Shown here in pieces: positions 61,721 to 64,000 of a stretch of DNA of 64,000 bases. The notes under the pieces were generated by a model. The model was not told the DNA's origin, made no database searches, and was given only the letters and a program-made list of their open reading frames with translations. Origin of the DNA: Oscillospiraceae bacterium (lineage in GTDB: Bacteria; Bacillota; Clostridia; Oscillospirales; Acutalibacteraceae). The stretch lies in assembly GCA_015065975.1 (NCBI GenBank), contig SVPG01000010.1, forward strand, positions 1 to 64,000, written 5' to 3'. The translations under genes were made by a program, and so were the position numbers. Position 1 is the stretch's first letter. The number at the start of each line of letters is the position of its first letter.

Positions 61721-62950
61721 ATGTTGTGCAAAGAATGTAAAAGAGAAATCGATGGAGAGCTTGCTTTCTGTCCACACTGCGGTTGGAAGATTGAAAATGA
61801 AGTGATAGAGACCGATTGTGAAGTGGTATTAGAGGAAGCATTGGAGCAGGAAAACGAAGACGTAATTTCAGAAAGCGAAAAGAAGCCTTTTATTGATCGT
61901 ATCCTCATTCCTGCGGACAAACCCTCTGAAGAGGCAGGGTTTATGGACAAAGCCCTTTACTTCCTGAAACGGTATGCTATTGTGTACGGCTCTGTAATAG
62001 CTTTGGCTGTTGTTGTTTTTCTGGCGGTATTTCTTCTGACGAGCGATAGCAGAAACTACAAAAAAGCGATGGAGCTGTACGATAACGGACAATATGTGGA
62101 AGCGTCTGAAATGTTTGCCGAACTTGATGATTATGAGGATAGTGTAAAGATGGCTAAGGAGTGCACTTATAATCGCGGCTGTGAGCTTATAAGTGCTTCG
62201 GACTTTGCGGGTGCTTCCGCGATGTTTGAAAAGATATCAGGGTACAGGGATTCTGATGAAAAGTTTGACTTTTGCAGAATAGAGCAGATGTATCTGCAAT
62301 ATCCCAATGTGTTTGCGTTGCTTCAGGATAAAGTGTGGTATTTCAATTACAGCGGCGAAAGTCCTTATTCTGTACGCTCTATTACTTTTACCAAAGAAAG
62401 GGCAATTATTAAAGAAGTTATTATAGGTGGCAATGGACGTGAGTTTAAACACGATAAGAAGCATCGGTTTGAGATAACTGACACAAAAATAAAGGTCCGA
62501 ATCGACGATGAGAATGTACTTTATATCCCATACGAGATAAACGGAGATACGATCACTATCGGCAAGGGAGGACACGGATACTACACACCTGAACAGATCG
62601 ATGCCGCAATTCAGGGATACTGGAGAGCAAACGATAGTGATGCAGCGTTAAGTCTTCAGTTGTTTGGTAAAGTATTGGATGGTGCAGATTGTGTGCATTT
62701 CAATAAAGGAAGCTACACTCTGGAATATGCAAGTGAAGGTTACGATCTTCCGGCCGGTCGTTATTACTATTTCGGTCCTTACAGCGGTAAATACACAATA
62801 TCACATGGATGTATCGAGATGAGCAATAAATCCCATGGTACTGACGAGTGGTTCTTCACGGTCGTAGAAGGTGAAATTGCTTTATATCATTATACCGATC
62901 GTGCATATAAAACAACAGGACTCCCCGGAAGAAACGGATACAACTTCTGA
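61721..62950 (+). CDS. zinc-ribbon membrane protein with repeat and outer domain
   Basis: The protein has 409 residues. Residues 3-22 form a zinc ribbon (CKECKREIDGELAFCPHCG). An acidic linker follows, then one membrane span (about 92-110), a TPR-like region (YKKAMELYDNGQYVEASEMF, with a second copy ASDFAGASAMFEKI) and a C-terminal domain that includes YDLPAGRYYYFGPYSGKYTI. The last block resembles beta-sandwich segments seen in bacterial lipoproteins. The zinc ribbon is in the cytoplasm, the repeats outside. ATG 61721 follows AGAGGAGGG. A lipoprotein gene follows by 17 bases. AT-rich; function unknown. Confidence 0.75.
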   Translation: MLCKECKREIDGELAFCPHCGWKIENEVIETDCEVVLEEALEQENEDVISESEKKPFIDRILIPADKPSEEAGFMDKALYFLKRYAIVYGSVIALAVVVFLAVFLLTSDSRNYKKAMELYDNGQYVEASEMFAELDDYEDSVKMAKECTYNRGCELISASDFAGASAMFEKISGYRDSDEKFDFCRIEQMYLQYPNVFALLQDKVWYFNYSGESPYSVRSITFTKERAIIKEVIIGGNGREFKHDKKHRFEITDTKIKVRIDDENVLYIPYEINGDTITIGKGGHGYYTPEQIDAAIQGYWRANDSDAALSLQLFGKVLDGADCVHFNKGSYTLEYASEGYDLPAGRYYYFGPYSGKYTISHGCIEMSNKSHGTDEWFFTVVEGEIALYHYTDRAYKTTGLPGRNGYNF

Positions 62951-62967
62951 AAATAAGGAGAAAGTAT

Positions 62968-63525
62968 ATGAAACGGTTTATATCTGTCTTTTCAATTTTT
63001 ATGGTGCTTTCGATTTTGCTTTGCGGCTGTGATTCGTCGCAAGCCGACATCAAAGAAGATTCAAAAGAGAGTAAAAGTGCTTTGAATGACACTTGGTATG
63101 TAGGCGGAATATACGTTGAAGGAAAGCTCATTGATGTTCATGATGTAAGTGCTGTTGAAGATATTTATGATTCTGTTCTGATTTCGTTTGATGAAAAAGG
63201 GAACTTTTCGTACTATAATATCTATCTGACAGAAGGTAATTATCAGGAGATTTCCCGAGAAGATGGAAAGGCTACATATATTCTCAAAAGCGAAAGGTTT
63301 TTTGAGTTCGATTACGTCAACGAGAAATTTGTTGAAAGACCTTTTTATGAGAATAGAAAAACACAGTATATAATTTCTATGCTCGACGAGAATACTTTTG
63401 CTATGTGGAGCTATGATGAGCGCTCAGGCACGGTAAAAGACGAATCAAGCCCGACATTATACGTAAAATCCGACTGTAAAAGTGACTATATAAGAAAACA
63501 TAAGACTGATATTGATGCATTATAA
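62968..63525 (+). CDS. small lipoprotein of unknown function
   Basis: The protein has 185 residues. The signal peptide ends in a lipobox LLCGC (lipid-linked Cys21). The mature part has short strands with many acidic and aromatic residues (DTWYVGGIYVEGKLIDVHDV, ISFDEKGNFSYYNIY), as in lipocalin-like DUF proteins. It follows the zinc-ribbon protein in one operon and may be its outer partner. ATG after AAGGAG. Confidence 0.8.
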   Translation: MKRFISVFSIFMVLSILLCGCDSSQADIKEDSKESKSALNDTWYVGGIYVEGKLIDVHDVSAVEDIYDSVLISFDEKGNFSYYNIYLTEGNYQEISREDGKATYILKSERFFEFDYVNEKFVERPFYENRKTQYIISMLDENTFAMWSYDERSGTVKDESSPTLYVKSDCKSDYIRKHKTDIDAL

Positions 63526-63535
63526 TGTGTCAGTT

Positions 63536-63578
63536 ACGAACAAAGACACCTCTTTTGGCAAGGGGTGTCTTTGTTCGT
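63536..63578 (+). terminator. terminator of the zinc-ribbon/lipoprotein operon
   Basis: The arms ACGAACAAAGACACC (63536-63550) and its complement (63564-63578), extended by CTT/AAG with one G-T pair, form a strong hairpin. It lies 11 bases after the lipoprotein stop. Confidence 0.8.
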
Positions 63579-63627
63579 TGACAAAATTTTCAAAGTGTTA
63601 TATTATGAAAAAAAGGAGGGGACAGAA

Positions 63628-64000
63628 GTGGTAAATGAATGGAAACAGGCACAAGATAATATGAGAGATTACATATTGACCGAGGAAAAGAAACGCTGTC
63701 GGAAAGCCTGCGGTGTAAAGGTAATATTTGCGGTATTTTTTGCAGTGATGTCGTTGGTGATATTTTCTGCCGCTCAGAGAAAGGTCGGAGAATCGGTACA
63801 GCAGACAGCCCCTCCGGTTGGCGGTACGGGTATCATGCAGTATATGGATTCGAGCAGTGAGCTCAGCGAAAAGAAAGCTGAGACCGCCGAAGAGACGGTC
63901 AGAATCCTCAAAATCGTGAACGCTGTACTCATAGCGGGAATTGTGACAGTCACGGGCTTGCTTTGCGCTGCGGATCTGAAAAGATATAACAGATTCAAGA
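63628..64000 (+). CDS. two-TM membrane protein, cut by window end
   Basis: The frame from GTG 63628 (AAGGAGGGG eight bases upstream) runs to the end of the window without a stop. 124 residues are seen: a charged start (NEWKQAQDNMRDYILTEEKK), a hydrophobic segment (about 37-54), a loop with VGGTGIMQYMDSSS, and a second hydrophobic segment (about 98-115). Not recognised. Confidence 0.65.
   Translation, partial: MVNEWKQAQDNMRDYILTEEKKRCRKACGVKVIFAVFFAVMSLVIFSAAQRKVGESVQQTAPPVGGTGIMQYMDSSSELSEKKAETAEETVRILKIVNAVLIAGIVTVTGLLCAADLKRYNRFK

Overview
The window looks like a chromosomal segment of a Gram-positive gut bacterium of the class Clostridia, most likely Oscillospiraceae/Ruminococcaceae. I infer this from the strong AGGAGG-type ribosome binding sites, sortase-anchored surface proteins, BlaI/BlaR and DegV family genes, zinc-binding variants of S4, S14, L24 and L36, and a secreted serpin of the kind reported as siropins in [Eubacterium] siraeum. 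The species is not proven from the sequence.

Layout. 1-8.3 kb is an accessory stretch, partly AT-rich. It holds a crystallin J1-type protein, a collagen-like protein gene with two compensating frameshifts, a LysM remnant, a small membrane protein, a PAP2-like protein overlapping an XRE regulator, a TetR regulator with a perfect palindromic operator, an alpha/beta hydrolase, a flavin reductase-like protein and a frameshifted membrane acyltransferase. 8.5-21.0 kb is a surface-pilus type locus: a sortase, a dedicated signal peptidase I, a 3,134-residue LPKTG protein (CHHC motif repeats, 17 BspA-type leucine-rich repeats and a C-terminal Cna-B-like domain), a class C sortase and an LPQTG backbone-pilin-like protein. 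Near-identical hairpins flank the locus on both sides. 21.0-22.9 kb is a BlaI/BlaR pair with two TACAAATGTA operators.

23-33 kb carries mixed metabolic and accessory genes: two GNAT acetyltransferases, an acyltransferase-3 membrane protein, YfcE-type phosphodiesterase, M20 amidohydrolase, a second alpha/beta hydrolase, a TIR-like membrane protein, a PlsC-like acyltransferase with a zinc ribbon, an ArsC-family protein and a DUF2974 lipase-like protein. 33.3-39.9 kb is a nucleoside catabolism operon: deoC, deoD, a deoB-cdd fusion and pdp, followed by a soluble LacI-like sensor fused to a diguanylate cyclase. 40-45 kb holds an aminotransferase, the serpin, mntP, a DUF5662 protein and degV.

45.2-61.3 kb is the canonical S10-spc-alpha ribosomal protein cluster from rpsJ to rplQ, including secY, adk, map, a KOW-domain protein, infA and rpoA. 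It is preceded by a roughly 290-nt leader with attenuator-like structure. 61.4-64.0 kb returns to AT-rich accessory DNA: a small XRE repressor divergent from a zinc-ribbon membrane protein and a lipoprotein, with a palindrome between the -35 and -10 boxes, then a membrane protein cut by the window edge.

The most interesting items are the pilus-type locus with its uncharacterised CHHC repeats and hairpin brackets, the DeoB-cytidine deaminase fusion next to a LacI-GGDEF protein, the elastase-type serpin loop, the TIR-like protein that has lost its catalytic glutamate, and the S10 leader. I see no CRISPR array, insertion sequence, rRNA or tRNA gene.
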